NCBI RefSeq assembly: GCF_010384365.1
Contig: NZ_CP048397.1
Coordinates: 7,755,683-7,819,682, forward strand
DNA: 64,000 nucleotides
Direction of reading: 5' to 3'
Source of the DNA: Streptomyces sp. S4.7
Lineage (GTDB): Bacteria > Actinomycetota > Actinomycetes > Streptomycetales > Streptomycetaceae
Shown here: positions 7,802 through 16,950 of the stretch, piece by piece
How positions within the stretch are numbered: position 1 is the stretch's first letter
Layout: each line of letters opens with the position of its first letter
Position numbers and translations under genes: made by a program
Notes under the pieces: model-generated
Seen by the model: only the letters and a program-made list of their open reading frames with translations
Database searches by the model: none
What the model was told of the DNA's origin: nothing

Positions 7802-8812
7802 GTGGTGAACGCCGACGTCCGGCCGACCGGGCCAGCTCTGCCGACGGGCCGTGGCGATCTCAGCTACGGAGTCGTACGTGCCCTGCGTGGCCGCCCCGGT
7901 TCCAGGACCCCCCTTCCGCCGAGCGCCGCGACGGACGCCGCCGACCCGTACGGCGAGGACCTGCACCTCGCGCTCTACCTCTGCTACGAACTGCACTACC
8001 GCGGATTCTGCGGCGTCGACCCCGCCTGGGAGTGGGACCCCGCGCTGCTCGCCGTCCGCGCCGATCTCGAACGCCGCTTCCTCGACGCGCTGCGGGCGGA
8101 CACCAAACGCCGCACCGACATCGACGAGGCACTCGCCGACCTCCTCGTCGAACCGCCGGACGGCACGAGCACGTCCCATTACCTCAAGGACGAGGGAGAG
8201 CTGTGGCACCTGCGCGAGTACGCCGCCCAGCGTTCCGTCTACCACCTCAAGGAGGCCGACCCGCACGCCTGGGTGATCCCACGGCTGCGCGGCAGGGCCA
8301 AGGCGGCGATGGCCGCCGTCGAGTTCGACGAGTTCGGCGCCGGCCGGGCGGACCGGATGCATTCTCGGCTCTTCGCGGGCCTCATGACGGACCTCGGGCT
8401 GGACACGGCGTACGGCCGGTACGTCGACGCGGCGGCGGGGGAGATGCTGGCGAGCGTGAACCTCATGTCGATGTTCGGTCTGCACCGCGCGCTGCGCGGC
8501 GCCCTGGTGGGCCACTTCGCCGCCGCCGAGATGGTCTCATCGCCCACGTCCCGCAGACTGGCGGAGGCCATGCGCCGCACGGAGGCGGGAGAGGCGGCCG
8601 TGCACTTCTACACCACCCATGTGGCGGACGACGCGTCCCACGAACAGCTCGTCCGCCACGAGGTCGTCGGCGGACTGCTGGAGGACGAGCCATGGCTGGA
8701 GGGGGACGTGGCCTTCGGCGTCGACGCCACCGGCGTACTGGAGGCGCGCCTCGCCGACAAGCTGCTCCCCGCCTGGCGCGACGGTCTCTCCGGCCTGCGC
8801 ACGCCCCTTTGA
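7802..8812 (+). CDS. Iron-containing redox enzyme (haem-oxygenase-like fold)
   Basis: The protein of about 336 residues matches the helical iron-containing redox-enzyme group of the TenA/HO superfamily. Helices carry metal-ligand candidates in LCYELHYRGF, the YHLKEADPHAWVIPRL segment, EFDEFGAGRADRMHSRLF and a late HFYTTHVADDASHEQ. These are spaced like the Glu/His ligands of non-haem di-iron oxygenases. AAGGAG (7788-7793) favours the GTG at 7802 or 7805 over 7793, which the Shine-Dalgarno site overlaps. The substrate is unknown. Confidence 0.78.
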   Translation: MVNADVRPTGPALPTGRGDLSYGVVRALRGRPGSRTPLPPSAATDAADPYGEDLHLALYLCYELHYRGFCGVDPAWEWDPALLAVRADLERRFLDALRADTKRRTDIDEALADLLVEPPDGTSTSHYLKDEGELWHLREYAAQRSVYHLKEADPHAWVIPRLRGRAKAAMAAVEFDEFGAGRADRMHSRLFAGLMTDLGLDTAYGRYVDAAAGEMLASVNLMSMFGLHRALRGALVGHFAAAEMVSSPTSRRLAEAMRRTEAGEAAVHFYTTHVADDASHEQLVRHEVVGGLLEDEPWLEGDVAFGVDATGVLEARLADKLLPAWRDGLSGLRTPL

Positions 8813-8857
8813 CCCCCGCCGTCCCCGCCCCTCACCGAGGAGGCGCGGACAGCTCCG

Positions 8858-9127
8858 TCACGAGCCGAGCGACCGCGCCGTCACCGGGGTGCTGGGCGCC
8901 TGCTGGCCCCCGCTGGCCAGCATCCGTACCTCGCCCCGGTCGCTGATCTCCGCGCGCACGATGCCGGTGTCGTCCTCGTAGACGGGAAATCCGCCCGCTC
9001 CGGCCTTCGCGGTACGCCGTACCGTCACCACGTCCCGTTCGACGTCCTCCCGTGGCACCGGCGGCCCGGCCGGGTCCGCCGGTGCCGGTTCCTCGAACAC
9101 CAGCTCATAGCGTTCCGGGTAGGCCAT
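8858..9127 (-). CDS. Small Streptomyces protein resembling DUF6296
   Basis: The 89-residue protein begins MAYPERYELVFEEPA and has a conserved-looking VTVRRTAKAGAGGFPVYEDD core. I recall this opening from the actinomycete DUF6296 group, whose function is unknown. A strong GGGAGGAGG ribosome site lies 6 nt before the ATG. It is convergent with the iron-enzyme gene (stop 8812) and follows the methyltransferase gene on the same strand after about 100 bp. Confidence 0.65.
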   Translation of the reverse strand: MAYPERYELVFEEPAPADPAGPPVPREDVERDVVTVRRTAKAGAGGFPVYEDDTGIVRAEISDRGEVRMLASGGQQAPSTPVTARSLGS

Positions 9128-9230
9128 GGGGGCCTCCTCCCGCGATAGGCACCACCACCCATCGTCACCCCGCCGGGCGATCCTCGCCCTCCGGCGTGGC
9201 CGGGCGCACCGGGAACGCGCGTTCCTGCCC

Positions 9231-10016
9231 TCAGGAGACGCGGGCGACTCCCGCGTAGACGGCGTTCTCCTCGGGCTCGGGAGCGGCCGTGTCCTTGTAC
9301 CACTCGGGTCCGGTGACGAGTCCGGGCTCGACGAGATCGAGGCCGTCGAAGAACCGCGCGACCTCGTCCCGGGTACGGAACCGCAGCTCGATACCGCCCT
9401 TGCCGTAGGTCCCGGTGATCTGGGCCTCCAGCTCCTTGTGGAAGTCGAAGGTGCCGTGCGACAGCACCAGATGACTGCCGGGCGCGAGCGCGTCGAGGAG
9501 GGTGCGGGTGATGTCGTACGGACCGTCGCTGTCCGGGATGAAGTGCATCAGCGCGATGAGGGAGACCGCCACCGGCCGGTCGAAGTCCAGGTGCCTCCGC
9601 GCGTGGTCGAGGATCGCCTTGGGCTCGCGTACATCCGCCTCGATGTAGTCGGTCGCGCCCTCCGCGCTGCTGAACAGCAGCGCCTCGGCGTGCCGCAGGA
9701 CGATGGGGTCGTTGTCCGTGTAGACGACCCGCGCCTTCGGGTTGATCTCCTGGACTATCTGGTGGAGGTTCGGCGCGGTCGGGATGCCGGTGCCGATGTC
9801 GAGGAACTGGTCGACGCCCTGGCCGGCCAGCCACGCGGACGCGCGGTGCATGAAGGCGCGGTTCTGCCTGGCGCTGCGCTTGCCCAGGTCGGGCAGCTGC
9901 TCCCCGACGGCCCGGTCGACGGGGTAGTTGTCCTTGCCGCCCAGAAGCCAGTCGTACACCCGTGCCGGGTGGGGCTTGCTCGTGTCGACCTGGGACTTGG
10001 GTGTACCTGCGTTCAT
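9231..10016 (-). CDS. SAM-dependent methyltransferase, DUF574/Methyltransf_19 type
   Basis: The 261-residue protein has the hallmark opening PARVYDWLLGGKDNYPVDRA, then the SAM motif FLDIGTGIPTAPN (about 70-82), YTDNDPIV (motif II), and LIALMHFIPD near the active site. This actinomycete family is usually found next to XRE/DUF5753 genes, as here (gap 88 bp, same strand). The methyl acceptor is unknown for the family. A GGAGC site precedes the ATG. Confidence 0.88.
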   Translation of the reverse strand: MNAGTPKSQVDTSKPHPARVYDWLLGGKDNYPVDRAVGEQLPDLGKRSARQNRAFMHRASAWLAGQGVDQFLDIGTGIPTAPNLHQIVQEINPKARVVYTDNDPIVLRHAEALLFSSAEGATDYIEADVREPKAILDHARRHLDFDRPVAVSLIALMHFIPDSDGPYDITRTLLDALAPGSHLVLSHGTFDFHKELEAQITGTYGKGGIELRFRTRDEVARFFDGLDLVEPGLVTGPEWYKDTAAPEPEENAVYAGVARVS

Positions 10017-10104
10017 GCGGTGCTCCGTTGGCTCTCTGATCCGAAGAGGGGGTGGCGGGAACGGGGAGTACCGGCCCGGCGGGTGTGACCGCCGGGCCCG
10101 GCGG

Positions 10105-10971
10105 TCACAGCGTGGCGCGGAAGTCGGACAGCAGCTGCCTCGTACGGCTCGCGGACTCCGCGTGGGCCACCATCCGGTCCATGGCCTCCATGTGTTCGGA
10201 GACCTCGCTGTCCTCGTCGAGATACAGCGCGCCGGTCAGATACTCGATGTAGACCATGTCCCGCACCTCGGGGATGCCGAAGCGGAACAGCACGAAGGGG
10301 CTGTACGTGCCGGGGTGGTGGCCGGCGGCGAACTCGGCGATCTGCAACGTCACGTTCGGCAGTTCGCTCGCTTCGAGCAGCCGGTCGACCTGCGCGCGCA
10401 TCACGTCCGGCGACCCGACGTGGCGGCGCAGCACCGTCTCGTCCAGCACGGCCCAGAAGACGGGTGCGTCGGTGCTGGTCAGCAGCGACTGGCGCTCCAG
10501 ACGCAGCGCGACCTGGCGGTCGATCCGCGTCGGGTCGGACATCTGCTGTCCCAGGGCGCCCCTGGTGAGGATCTGCCGCGCGTACTCCTCGGTCTGGAGC
10601 AGCCCCGGCACGAAGTGCGGTTCGTAGCACCGGATGGTCACCGCGGCCTCTTCGAGGCTGACGTAGCCGCTGAACCAGTCGGGGAGCACGTCGTGGAACC
10701 GCTGCCACCAGCCGGGCTTGTTGGCCTCGTCGGCCAGCCGGAGGAAGACGTCGATCTCGTCGCCGGGGACGTCGTAGGCGGGAAGAAGAATCTGCAGATA
10801 CGGGACCTTGAGGGCGACCTCGGCCATCTCCATCCGGCGTACGGTGGCGGCCGTGACCCGCAGCAGCTGACCTGCCTGGTCCCGGGTGAGCCCCGCCTTC
10901 TCACGCAGCGCCAACAGCTGTCTGCTGAGCACGATCTGACCGATCGTCGGAGCCGACCGTGGCTCGCTCAT
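10105..10971 (-). CDS. XRE-type regulator with DUF5753 domain
   Basis: The 288-residue protein has a helix-turn-helix at about residues 10-65 (LREKAGLTRDQAGQLLRV, TVRRMEMAE). A DUF5753 domain follows (about 95-270), recognised by YEPHFVPGLLQTEEYARQ and the FVLFRF stretch. These regulators belong to developmental WhiJ/Scr1-like loci and often pair with a DUF397 protein, but none is adjacent here. The methyltransferase gene lies downstream. The start at 10971 is chosen because the upstream extension is unrelated sequence. Confidence 0.87.
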   Translation of the reverse strand: MSEPRSAPTIGQIVLSRQLLALREKAGLTRDQAGQLLRVTAATVRRMEMAEVALKVPYLQILLPAYDVPGDEIDVFLRLADEANKPGWWQRFHDVLPDWFSGYVSLEEAAVTIRCYEPHFVPGLLQTEEYARQILTRGALGQQMSDPTRIDRQVALRLERQSLLTSTDAPVFWAVLDETVLRRHVGSPDVMRAQVDRLLEASELPNVTLQIAEFAAGHHPGTYSPFVLFRFGIPEVRDMVYIEYLTGALYLDEDSEVSEHMEAMDRMVAHAESASRTRQLLSDFRATL

Positions 10972-11138
10972 TCCGTACCCCCGAGCCCCGCCGCAGCCAT
11001 GGTGGACAGTCTGCCACAGCAACTATCCGGTGTGGCCGGTCTGTTGATCATTCGCGGTGTCCTGGCGGCCCCTCGGACCGCCGTGCTCGGTGTTCTCAAG
11101 TCCTCAGCTCGATCCTGGCCTCAGCGGGCTCCGCCCGG

Positions 11139-12761
11139 TCATGCGGGCTTCAGTCCCGGACTACCCGCTTCCGTGACGAATGACGCCGCTTCGGTGAGTG
11201 CGGAGCCCGGTTTCGTCACGGCGGTGAGTGTATTGAAGGTGACCGTCGCCCGGTCCTCGGCGAGTGTGAACGTGGTGTAACCCCGGCGCCCGTTGTAGTA
11301 CTTCATGTGCGGGTTGGCGGAGGTGAGGTTGGACCAGTTGGACGGCTTCTCGGCGCCGTCCATGTCGCTGCTCACCGATGTCGTGGCGATCTCCGTGCCC
11401 ACGACACGGGAGTTGGCGTCGTCGAAGTCCTCCTTCAGGTCGAAGCCGTAGCCGACGTGCACGTCGCCGGTGAGCACCATCAGGTTGTCGAGACCGGCCG
11501 CCTTCGCGCCGTTCAGGACGCGTGTGCGGGAGGCCGGGTAGCCGTCCCACTGGTCCATCGACAGTTTGAAGTCCGCGCGGGGCACGTCGCGGCGCTGGGC
11601 GAACGTCACCTGCTGGGCCAGCAGGTTCCAGGTGGCGTCCGAGCTCTGCCAGCCGTCGAGCAGCCAGCGCTCCTGCGTCTCGCCGGTCATGGTGCGCGTC
11701 GGGTCCTCGGACTCCGGCCCCGGGACCTGCCAGTTGGCGCCCTGCACCTGGTTGGAGCGGTACTGGCGGGTGTCGAGGATGTCGAACTGGGCGAGCTGTC
11801 CGAAGTGGAGGCGGCGGTAGAGCCGCATGTCGGGGCCGGTGGGCTGCTGCGGGGTGCGCAGCGGCTGGTTCTCCCAGTACGCGCGGTAGGCGGCGGCCCT
11901 GCGGAGCAGGAACTCCTCCGGCGGCACGTCGTTCTCGGGCGTCTCGTCCGCGTAGTTGTTCTCGGTCTCGTGGTCGTCCCACGTCACGACGAACGGGTGC
12001 GCGGCGTGCGCGGCCATCAGGTCCGGGTCGGACTTGTAGAGGCCGTAACGCAGCCGGTAGTCCTGCAACGTGACGGTCTCGCGGTTGTAGTGCGCGGGGA
12101 GTCTGCGGTCGGTGTAGTTGCGGGCGCCGCCGACCGCTGTCACGGCGTACTCGTACAGGTAGTCGCCGAGGTGGACGACGACGTCGAGGTCCTCGGCGGC
12201 CAGGTGCCTGTACGCGGTGAAGTAGCCGTGGTAGTAGGCCTGGCAGGAGAGCGTGGCGAATTTCAGCTCGGTGATCCGGGACGCGGCGAGCGGGGCGGTG
12301 CGGGTGCGGCCGACCGGGCTGATCCAGGTGCCGGCCCGGAAGCGGTAGTAGTAGACACGGTCGGCCGCCAGGCCCGCGACCTCGACGCGCACGCTGTGGT
12401 GGAACTCGGGGTGGGCGGTCGCGGTGCCGCTCTTGACGAGTACGGCGAAGAGTTCGTCGTGGGCGACTTCCCACTCCACCTCGACCCGCTCGGCCGGCAG
12501 GCCGCTGTCCGCCGTGTACGGCTCGGGCGCCAGCCGGGTCCAGAGCAGGGCCGTGCCGGGCTGCGGGTCGCCCGAGGCGACGCCCAGTGTGAACGGGTTC
12601 TCGCTGATGGCCATGGGGTTGAGCCGGCGGGCGGTCGCCGCGCCGGCGGACGGCATGTTCGCCGCGAAGGCGAGCACGGCCGCGGCGCCGGCGCGGGTGA
12701 CGAACTGACGGCGGTCGATACGGCGCGCGGCAGCGCGGAATTCCGGCAGATGATTTCCCAT
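11139..12761 (-). CDS. phoD: Tat-exported PhoD-type alkaline phosphatase
   Basis: The 540-residue protein opens with a twin-arginine signal (IDRRQFVTRAGAAAVLAFAA). A PhoD N-terminal domain follows (NPFTLGVASGDPQP), then the metallophosphatase core with HLGDYLYEY, VTWDDHETENNYAD and LTGDVHVGYGFD. The family hydrolyses phosphodiesters and monoesters outside the cell using Fe/Ca. Streptomyces phoD is usually under PhoP, but I see no GTTCACC-type repeats upstream. The ATG lacks a Shine-Dalgarno site, and a TATGAA element 8 nt upstream suggests a leaderless mRNA. It lies downstream of the sugar operon but probably has its own promoter. Confidence 0.9.
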   Translation of the reverse strand: MGNHLPEFRAAARRIDRRQFVTRAGAAAVLAFAANMPSAGAATARRLNPMAISENPFTLGVASGDPQPGTALLWTRLAPEPYTADSGLPAERVEVEWEVAHDELFAVLVKSGTATAHPEFHHSVRVEVAGLAADRVYYYRFRAGTWISPVGRTRTAPLAASRITELKFATLSCQAYYHGYFTAYRHLAAEDLDVVVHLGDYLYEYAVTAVGGARNYTDRRLPAHYNRETVTLQDYRLRYGLYKSDPDLMAAHAAHPFVVTWDDHETENNYADETPENDVPPEEFLLRRAAAYRAYWENQPLRTPQQPTGPDMRLYRRLHFGQLAQFDILDTRQYRSNQVQGANWQVPGPESEDPTRTMTGETQERWLLDGWQSSDATWNLLAQQVTFAQRRDVPRADFKLSMDQWDGYPASRTRVLNGAKAAGLDNLMVLTGDVHVGYGFDLKEDFDDANSRVVGTEIATTSVSSDMDGAEKPSNWSNLTSANPHMKYYNGRRGYTTFTLAEDRATVTFNTLTAVTKPGSALTEAASFVTEAGSPGLKPA

Positions 12762-12816
12762 TATGACGATTCATATGCCCTGTTGATCAAGCTTGCTGAC
12801 GGCGCATCAGAGTGAT

Positions 12817-15168
12817 CTACCGCGTCTCCCGGCATATCCGGGCGTGCAGCGCGCGTGTGTGGTCCACCTCCCGTACGGGGCCGGTCAGGACGGCCCGCGC
12901 GGTGAGCCGGGTGTCGGTACTGGAGGCGGCGAGCCGCAGCTCCAACTCGCCCGGCTCCACGACGCGCCGCCCGGCGCGTCCGGTGAAGGAGGCGAGATCG
13001 GCGGGGACGGTGGCACTGATCCTCGCCGCCTCGCCCGGCTCCAGCGGGACGCGCAGATAGCCGATCAGGCGCTGGACCGGCTGCACGACCGAGGCGACCG
13101 GATCGTGCAGATACAGCTGCACCACCTCCGTGCCCGCCCGGCGGCCGGTGTTGCGCACGGTGCAGGACAGCCGCAACTCACCGTCGGTCGGCGCGGTGCT
13201 GTCGGCGGTCAGTTCGGACCAGACGAACGTGGTGTACGTCAGCCCGTGCCCGAATCCGAACTCGGGGGTCGGGTCGATGTTCGAGGAGTCGCCCGCCTGT
13301 GCCAGCCGCGCCGCCAGATAGGTGGACGGCTGCCCGCCAGGGCGCCGGGGAACGCTCACCGGCAACCGGCCCGAAGGGTCGACCCGGCCGCTCAGCACGC
13401 CCGAGAGCGCCCGCACGCCCTCCTGGCCCGGGAAGAACGTCTGCACGATCGCCGCCGACGCCTCGACGGCCTCACCGCCCAGCGCGTACGGCCGCCCGGC
13501 GAGCAGCGTGACCACCACCGGGGTACCGGTGTCCAGCAGTGTGTCGAGCAACTGCTGCTGCACCCCGGGCAGGGCCAGCGACTCCGCGTCGCAGCCCTCC
13601 CCGCTCGTCCCCCGGCCGAACAGCCCCGCCCGGTCGCCGAGAGCCGCGACGATGACGTCCGCGCCGCGCACCGCCCGCAGCGCGGCGGCGAATCCGTCGG
13701 TGACCGGCGAGTCGACGCCGCAGCCTGCCGCGGTGACGATCTCGCAGCCGGGGAACTCCGACATCAACCCCTGGAGCAGGGTGGGCAGTTGCACCCCGGC
13801 GGGAGTGTCGGGGTGCTGGGACCCGACGTGCACGGGGAAGGAGTAGCAACCGAGAACCGCCGCGGGCGTGTCGGCCTGGGGCCCGACGACCGCGATCCGG
13901 GCGGGCCGCTCCAGCGGCAGGACGCCGTCGTTGCGCAGCAGGATCACCGACCGCTCCGCGAGGCGGCGCGAGATGTCCCGGTGCGCGGCGGAGTCCAGGT
14001 CCACGCTGTTGCGCAGCCGGTGCGGCGCGTCGAGGTCGGCGCCGGCCAGCGCGGGCGGCACCGGGCTCCAGCCGGGGTCGAGCAGACCGAGTTGTGCCTT
14101 CTGGGTCAGCACCCGCCGCAGCGCCCGGTCGACCACCGCCCCCGGTACGTCCCCGGCGGCGATCGCGTCCCGCAGCGGCTGCCCGAACGTCTTCACGGTG
14201 GGCAGTTCGACATCGACACCCGCGGTCAGCGCCGCCACCGCCGCGTCTGCCCAGCCGGCGGCCACGCCGTGCAGGGTCTTGAGGAACGCGATGCCGAAGT
14301 AATCGGCCACGACCGTGCCTTCGAAGCCCCAGACGTCCCGGAGCAGCCCGGTCAGCGACTCCTCGTCGGCGGCGCCGGGCATGCCGTCGGTGTCGGTGTA
14401 CGCGCTCATCACCGACCGCGCGTCGCTCTCCCTGACCGCCATCTCGAAGGGCGGGAGCATGACGTCGGCGCGCTCCCTGGGGCCCATGCTCACCGGGGCC
14501 AGATTGCGGCCGGCACGGGAGGCCGAGTACCCGACGAAGTGCTTGAGGGTGGCCACGAGACCGGTGGACTCCAGTCCTTGGACGTACGCGGTGGCGATGG
14601 TGCCGACCAGATACGGGTCCTCGCCGATGGTCTCCTCGACCCGGCCCCAACGCGCGTCGCGCACCACGTCGAGCACCGGGGCCAGCCCCTGGTGGATGCC
14701 GACGGACCGCATGTCGCGCCCGATCGCGGCAGCCATCGTCCGGACGAGTCCGGGGTCGAAGGCGGCGCCCCAGGACAGTGGCACCGGATAGGTGGTGGCT
14801 CCCCAGGCGGCGAAGCCCGCCAGGCACTCGTCGTGCGCGAGCGCGGGGATGCCGAACCGGTTGCCCGCGACGATCCGTTGCTGAGTACGCATCAGGGAGA
14901 GCGCGCCGAGGGCGGGATCGACGGGGACCGTGCCGAACGGCCGGGTCAACTGGCCGAGTCCGTGAGGGATCAGCTCGTCGAGTGAGGGCGGCTCGTCCAT
15001 GTCGTGCTGGTGCGGGGCGACTTCGGCGCCGTTCGACGAGGCGCCCGCCCACAGTCCGTACAGCTGGCCCAGCTTCTCCTCCAAGGTCATGGCGGCGATC
15101 AGTTCCTCGACCCGGGCCGCGCGGGCGGCCCGCGTGGAGGGAGCGGCGGTGGTCACGTTGTCGGTCAC
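12817..15168 (-). CDS. GH3 beta-glycosidase (cytoplasmic)
   Basis: The 783-residue enzyme has the GH3 N-terminal barrel (MTLEEKLGQLYG, LKHFVGYSASRAGRN), the nucleophile Asp in TVVADYFGIAF, the alpha/beta sandwich domain (AVVGPQADTPAAVLGCY) and a C-terminal fibronectin-III-like domain (LTADSTAPTDG onward). Substrate is probably a beta-glucoside or beta-xyloside. It has no signal peptide, so it should cleave sugars brought in by the adjacent ABC importer. GTG at 15168 overlaps the permease TGA by 4 nt, and GGAGGAAA lies directly upstream. This is the last gene of the sugar operon. Confidence 0.9.
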   Translation of the reverse strand: MTDNVTTAAPSTRAARAARVEELIAAMTLEEKLGQLYGLWAGASSNGAEVAPHQHDMDEPPSLDELIPHGLGQLTRPFGTVPVDPALGALSLMRTQQRIVAGNRFGIPALAHDECLAGFAAWGATTYPVPLSWGAAFDPGLVRTMAAAIGRDMRSVGIHQGLAPVLDVVRDARWGRVEETIGEDPYLVGTIATAYVQGLESTGLVATLKHFVGYSASRAGRNLAPVSMGPRERADVMLPPFEMAVRESDARSVMSAYTDTDGMPGAADEESLTGLLRDVWGFEGTVVADYFGIAFLKTLHGVAAGWADAAVAALTAGVDVELPTVKTFGQPLRDAIAAGDVPGAVVDRALRRVLTQKAQLGLLDPGWSPVPPALAGADLDAPHRLRNSVDLDSAAHRDISRRLAERSVILLRNDGVLPLERPARIAVVGPQADTPAAVLGCYSFPVHVGSQHPDTPAGVQLPTLLQGLMSEFPGCEIVTAAGCGVDSPVTDGFAAALRAVRGADVIVAALGDRAGLFGRGTSGEGCDAESLALPGVQQQLLDTLLDTGTPVVVTLLAGRPYALGGEAVEASAAIVQTFFPGQEGVRALSGVLSGRVDPSGRLPVSVPRRPGGQPSTYLAARLAQAGDSSNIDPTPEFGFGHGLTYTTFVWSELTADSTAPTDGELRLSCTVRNTGRRAGTEVVQLYLHDPVASVVQPVQRLIGYLRVPLEPGEAARISATVPADLASFTGRAGRRVVEPGELELRLAASSTDTRLTARAVLTGPVREVDHTRALHARICRETR

Positions 15169-15986
15169 TTTCCTCCGACACCCATCAGCCCCTGGACCAG
15201 GGCTCGGCGGGCGAACAGGTAGACGAGCAGGACGGGCACGGTGGACAGCACCACGGCGGCCAGCAGGCCGGGGATGTCGACGCCGTACTGGGTCTGGAAG
15301 TTGTAGAGGCCGAGAGTGATCACCTTGGTCTCCTCGGACTGGGTGAGCACGAGCGGGAACAGGAACCCGTTCCACGCCTGGAGCGCGGCGAACACCACGA
15401 CGGTGGACAGCCCGCTCTTCGACAGCGGCATGACGAGCCGGAAGAACACCCGCCGCGCGTCGGCCCCGTCGATGGCCATCGCCTCGAAGAGGTCGTCGGT
15501 GATGTCACGCATGGTGCCGGTCAGGATGAGGACGCAGACCGGCATGCAGAACGCCGCCGTCGGCAGGATGACGCCGATGAGGTTGTCGTAGAGACCGGCC
15601 TTGCTGATGACGTAGAACATCGGCACGATCACCGCCTGGGCGGGGATCGCCAGGCCCAGCAGGAAGAGGCGGAGGACGCCGGAGGTGGTCCGGCCCCGGT
15701 TGCGGACGATCGCGAACGCCAGGGGTGGTACGAGGAGCACGACGATCGCCACCACACTGGCCGTCACGATCAGGGTGTTGACGAAGTAGCGGCCGAATCC
15801 GTTCGAGAAGCTGTCGACGTAGTTGGACAGGGTGAAGTGGTCCGGGAAGCCCAGCGGGCCGCTCGCGCCGTAGTCGGCGCGCGACTGCACACCGGCTCCG
15901 AGCATGACGTACAGCGGCAGAGCGACGACGAACAGCCAGAGCGTGACGCCCACGCCCGCCAGGTAGTTGGGGCGATGCCTGGTCAC
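15165..15986 (-). CDS. Carbohydrate ABC transporter permease (MalG-like)
   Basis: The protein of about 273 residues has six predicted membrane helices, starting with VGVTLWLFVVALPLYVMLGA. The EAA loop EAMAIDGADARRVFFRLVMP matches permeases that contact an MsmK/MalK-type ATPase. No ATPase gene is in the operon; in Streptomyces a shared MsiK often supplies this part. The GTG start overlaps the stop of the first permease (ATGTGA at 15983-15988). Confidence 0.9.
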   Translation of the reverse strand: MTRHRPNYLAGVGVTLWLFVVALPLYVMLGAGVQSRADYGASGPLGFPDHFTLSNYVDSFSNGFGRYFVNTLIVTASVVAIVVLLVPPLAFAIVRNRGRTTSGVLRLFLLGLAIPAQAVIVPMFYVISKAGLYDNLIGVILPTAAFCMPVCVLILTGTMRDITDDLFEAMAIDGADARRVFFRLVMPLSKSGLSTVVVFAALQAWNGFLFPLVLTQSEETKVITLGLYNFQTQYGVDIPGLLAAVVLSTVPVLLVYLFARRALVQGLMGVGGK

Positions 15987-16936
15987 ATGCCCTCCTTGGT
16001 GCCGGCCATCTTGTCGTAGCCGGAGACCCGCACCACGATCAGCGAGACCGCCGTGGCCACCACGACCAGCAGCAGCGCGATGGCCGCGCCCGCGCCGAAC
16101 TCGAAGCCCTTGAAGGCCTTCTGGTACATGTAGTAGGCGCTGATGGTGGTGTCGGTGCCCGGCCCGCCCTGGGTGAGGATCAGCACCGTGTCGAAGGTGG
16201 TGAGACCACCGACCACCATGAGGATCACCGACGTGATGACGGAGTTGCGCAGCTGCGGCAGGGTGATGTGGAAGAACTGGCGCACCCGCCCGGCGCCGTC
16301 GATCTCCGCCGCCTGGTACAGCACGGCCGGGATCGCGCGGGCCGCGCCCTGGTAGATCAGCGCGTGCAGCGGGGTGAACTGCCAGGTGCTCACCAGGACG
16401 AGCACGGCGATGGCTCCCGTACGGTCGCCCAGGAGGTTGCCGTCCCCGAACAGCCAGGTGGCCTGCGACGGGATCCCGAAGTTCGGCTCCAGCAGGGCCC
16501 GCCAGAGGACCGACACGGCGGTGGCCGACAGCAGCAGCGGGACGAAGAAGACCGCCGACAGCACGGCCCGGTTGCGCTGCGGGCCCGCCGCCCAGACGCC
16601 GAGCAGGATGCTCAGCGGCGTCTGGACCACCACCCCCAGGGCGGTGAGCAGCACGCTCAGCCACAGACTCTTGATCATCACCGGGTCGTGGAACAGCGTG
16701 ACCCAGTTGTCGAACCCGGCGAACTCCGGTGAGCCCAGGCCCGACCAGGTGGTGAAGGACAGGACCGCCACCAGTACCAGCGGCCCGACGGCGAACAGCG
16801 CGAAGAACACGACGGCGGGCAGCGCCCAGCCGATTCCGGGCCGGCCGGTCCTGAGGCGGGCCGCGGCGCCGGCCTGCCCCGGGGGGTGGACCGGCCGGCG
16901 GCGCCCGTCCTTCACGGGGGAGGTGGGAGAAACCAT
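15983..16936 (-). CDS. Carbohydrate ABC transporter permease (MalF-like)
   Basis: The 317-residue protein has a basic N-terminus and then membrane helices beginning WALPAVVFFALFAVGPLVLVA. The cytoplasmic loop AAEIDGAGRVRQFFHITLPQL is the EAA motif. It forms the membrane channel with the second permease. The ATG at 16936 is 14 bp after the binding-protein stop, and a GAGGGTGA site lies before it. All four genes from the binding protein to GH3 are coupled or nearly so, which suggests one transcript. Confidence 0.9.
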   Translation of the reverse strand: MVSPTSPVKDGRRRPVHPPGQAGAAARLRTGRPGIGWALPAVVFFALFAVGPLVLVAVLSFTTWSGLGSPEFAGFDNWVTLFHDPVMIKSLWLSVLLTALGVVVQTPLSILLGVWAAGPQRNRAVLSAVFFVPLLLSATAVSVLWRALLEPNFGIPSQATWLFGDGNLLGDRTGAIAVLVLVSTWQFTPLHALIYQGAARAIPAVLYQAAEIDGAGRVRQFFHITLPQLRNSVITSVILMVVGGLTTFDTVLILTQGGPGTDTTISAYYMYQKAFKGFEFGAGAAIALLLVVVATAVSLIVVRVSGYDKMAGTKEGM

Positions 16937-16950
16937 GGAGGACGTCACCC

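Noticed and set aside
11307..14985. Long rightward open frames opposite phoD and GH3
   Set aside because: Shadow frames with Arg/Gly/Val-rich low-information translation; the leftward frames carry clear PhoD and GH3 motifs.
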